Shown in pieces: positions 6,414 to 7,252 of a DNA stretch of 7,252 nt (the first letter of the stretch is position 1; every line of letters starts with the position of its first letter). This DNA is from an uncultured Methylocystaceae bacterium (GTDB taxonomy: Bacteria; Pseudomonadota; Alphaproteobacteria; Rhizobiales; Beijerinckiaceae), in the NCBI GenBank assembly GCA_945956975.1, contig CAMFKC010000110.1, positions 1 through 7,252 on the forward strand, read 5' to 3'. The translations under genes and the position numbers were made by a program. A model generated the notes under the pieces. It had not been told where the DNA came from. It did no database searches and was given only the letters and a program-made list of their open reading frames with translations.

Positions 6414-6503
6414 TCGGCGGGCCGACCGGCCTTCGCACAAGCGGCGTAATCTTTCCGCGCCGGACATTCGTCTCATTGCCGCAATCTGCTGTATGATGGC
6501 GGC
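6414..6503. other. Intergenic gap between phaZ and the decarboxylase gene
   Basis: Ninety bases. Near the left end is a short GC-rich self-complementary stretch (GGCCG/CGGCC, about 6420-6431) without a T run, so it is not called a terminator. Near the right end TATGAT (6492-6497) resembles a -10 box, six bases before the next start codon. No good Shine-Dalgarno is seen before 6504. Confidence 0.4.
6492..6497 (+). promoter_or_regulatory. Candidate -10 element for the decarboxylase gene
   Basis: TATGAT matches the sigma-70 -10 consensus at five of six bases and ends six bases before the ATG at 6504, so transcription from it would begin at or next to the start codon. There is no clear -35 box at 16-18 bases upstream. 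Weak evidence, recorded because the gene also lacks a Shine-Dalgarno. Confidence 0.22.
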
Positions 6504-7252
6504 ATGCCGAACGCTTTCTTCTCCGATCTCGTCTCCAGCATCGCCGAACGCGGACGCGGCCTGCTGCGCCTGAAGACCTGGCCGACCGATTCCGCCGGCC
6601 AGGCGAACAGCCTCATCGACTTGTGCCGCGCACTTCTGACCGGTCGGGGCGAAGCAACCGGGGTCGCGATCGCCGCCGAGGTGCTGGGGCGATATCGCAC
6701 GCTCGACGAAAACGCACGTCGCGGCTTCTTCACGTCGCTTGCGGACGATTTCGGCCCCGACCACGAGCGTCTCGCCAAGGCGATCGAGAAGTGGAAGACC
6801 GACGCCAACGATCGCACCGCGGCCGACCTGCACTACGCCTCCGAACCGCGGCGGCTCGAATTGTTCCGCCGCCTCAATCGCGCGCCGGGCGGCACGGCCG
6901 CGCTGGTCGACATGCGCGCGGACCTACTTGCGGAAGTGCGGTCCAACAAGGCGCTCGCGTCGATCGACAAGGATTTCACGCATCTGTTCGCGTCCTGGTT
7001 CAACCGGGGTTTTCTCGTGCTGCGCCGGATCGACTGGTCGACGCCCGCCAGCATTCTGGAGCGCATCATCCGCTACGAAGCTGTGCACGAGATCCACGAC
7101 TGGAACGACCTGCGCCGCCGCATCGATCCGCCGGACAGGCGCTGCTACGCCTTCTTCCACCCGGCGCTGATCGACGAACCTCTGATCTTTGTCGAAGTGG
7201 CGCTGATCGAACAGATTCCCGGCGCCATCGCGCCGCTGCTGGCGCACGATCG
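6504..7252 (+). CDS. Malonyl-CoA decarboxylase, C-terminus cut by window edge
   Basis: Converts malonyl-CoA to acetyl-CoA and CO2 in the cytosol. The first 249 residues are visible out of roughly 450 usual for the family. The N-terminal all-helical domain covers about residues 1-165, with SEPRRLELFRRLN (113-125) and ALVDMRADLL (133-142). The start of the catalytic acetyltransferase-like domain follows, with LFASWFNRGFLVLRRIDW (161-178), EAVHEIHDWNDLRRRI (192-207) and RRCYAFFHP (212-220), all close to human MCD as I recall it. The catalytic Ser and His lie beyond the window, so activity cannot be judged. The ATG at 6504 is the only start that gives the family N-terminus; the ATGs at 6493 and 6496 are in another frame. 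It follows phaZ by 90 bases in the same direction. Rhizobial homologues are named MatA, but no other mat gene is visible. Confidence 0.93.
   Translation, partial: MPNAFFSDLVSSIAERGRGLLRLKTWPTDSAGQANSLIDLCRALLTGRGEATGVAIAAEVLGRYRTLDENARRGFFTSLADDFGPDHERLAKAIEKWKTDANDRTAADLHYASEPRRLELFRRLNRAPGGTAALVDMRADLLAEVRSNKALASIDKDFTHLFASWFNRGFLVLRRIDWSTPASILERIIRYEAVHEIHDWNDLRRRIDPPDRRCYAFFHPALIDEPLIFVEVALIEQIPGAIAPLLAHD

Noticed and set aside
6420..6431. GC-rich hairpin after phaZ as intrinsic terminator
   Set aside because: The loop would be only two bases and no T run follows.
5136..6833. Open frame of 565 codons on the minus strand opposite phaZ and the decarboxylase gene
   Set aside because: The plus strand holds two clear protein families here. 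The antisense product is rich in Arg, Gly, Ala and Val without any recognisable domain, as expected from stop-poor frames in GC-rich DNA.

Overview
The window looks like chromosomal DNA of a GC-rich alphaproteobacterium, most likely of the order Hyphomicrobiales (Rhizobiales). Support comes from the high GC content, the alphaproteobacterial look of the encoded proteins (the PNP, the GST-like protein, the Cys-type intracellular PHA depolymerase) and an intergenic palindrome of a kind I remember from Bradyrhizobium- and Methylobacterium-type genomes. The order is inferred, not proven. I see no transposase, integrase, phage gene, tRNA, rRNA or CRISPR array.

Layout. (1) Positions 2267 down to 1, minus strand: a tightly packed nucleoside-salvage operon, cdd (cytidine deaminase), a purine nucleoside phosphorylase and deoA (thymidine phosphorylase, running off the left edge). 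Stop and start codons overlap at both junctions (ATGA and TGATG). (2) Positions 2268-2334: a short divergent intergenic region. (3) Positions 2335-4101, plus strand: ggt, an exported gamma-glutamyltranspeptidase. (4) Positions 4102-4263: a convergent intergenic region with two copies, in inverted orientation, of a 38-bp palindromic repeat. All six differences between the copies form three compensatory base-pair changes. (5) Positions 4264-4920, minus strand: a glutathione S-transferase family protein. (6) Positions 4921-5183: a divergent regulatory region with TGC-N3-GCA sites resembling the PHA regulator PhaR motif. (7) Positions 5184-6413, plus strand: phaZ, intracellular polyhydroxyalkanoate depolymerase. 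(8) Positions 6504-7252, plus strand: the N-terminal 249 residues of malonyl-CoA decarboxylase, cut by the right edge.

How the genes work together. The first operon turns (deoxy)cytidine into (deoxy)uridine and cleaves pyrimidine and purine nucleosides to bases and (deoxy)ribose 1-phosphate. ggt and the GST-like gene both concern glutathione but are transcribed toward each other from separate promoters. phaZ and the malonyl-CoA decarboxylase gene both feed acetyl-CoA, one from stored polyester and one from malonyl-CoA, and point the same way.

Most of the window is ordinary metabolism and I do not see a clearly new system. The points most worth checking are the PNP homologue, whose fold-defining sequence is kept while five usual active-site motifs are altered, the covarying repeat pair, a lost phosphate-ligand serine in DeoA, and possible PhaR control of phaZ.
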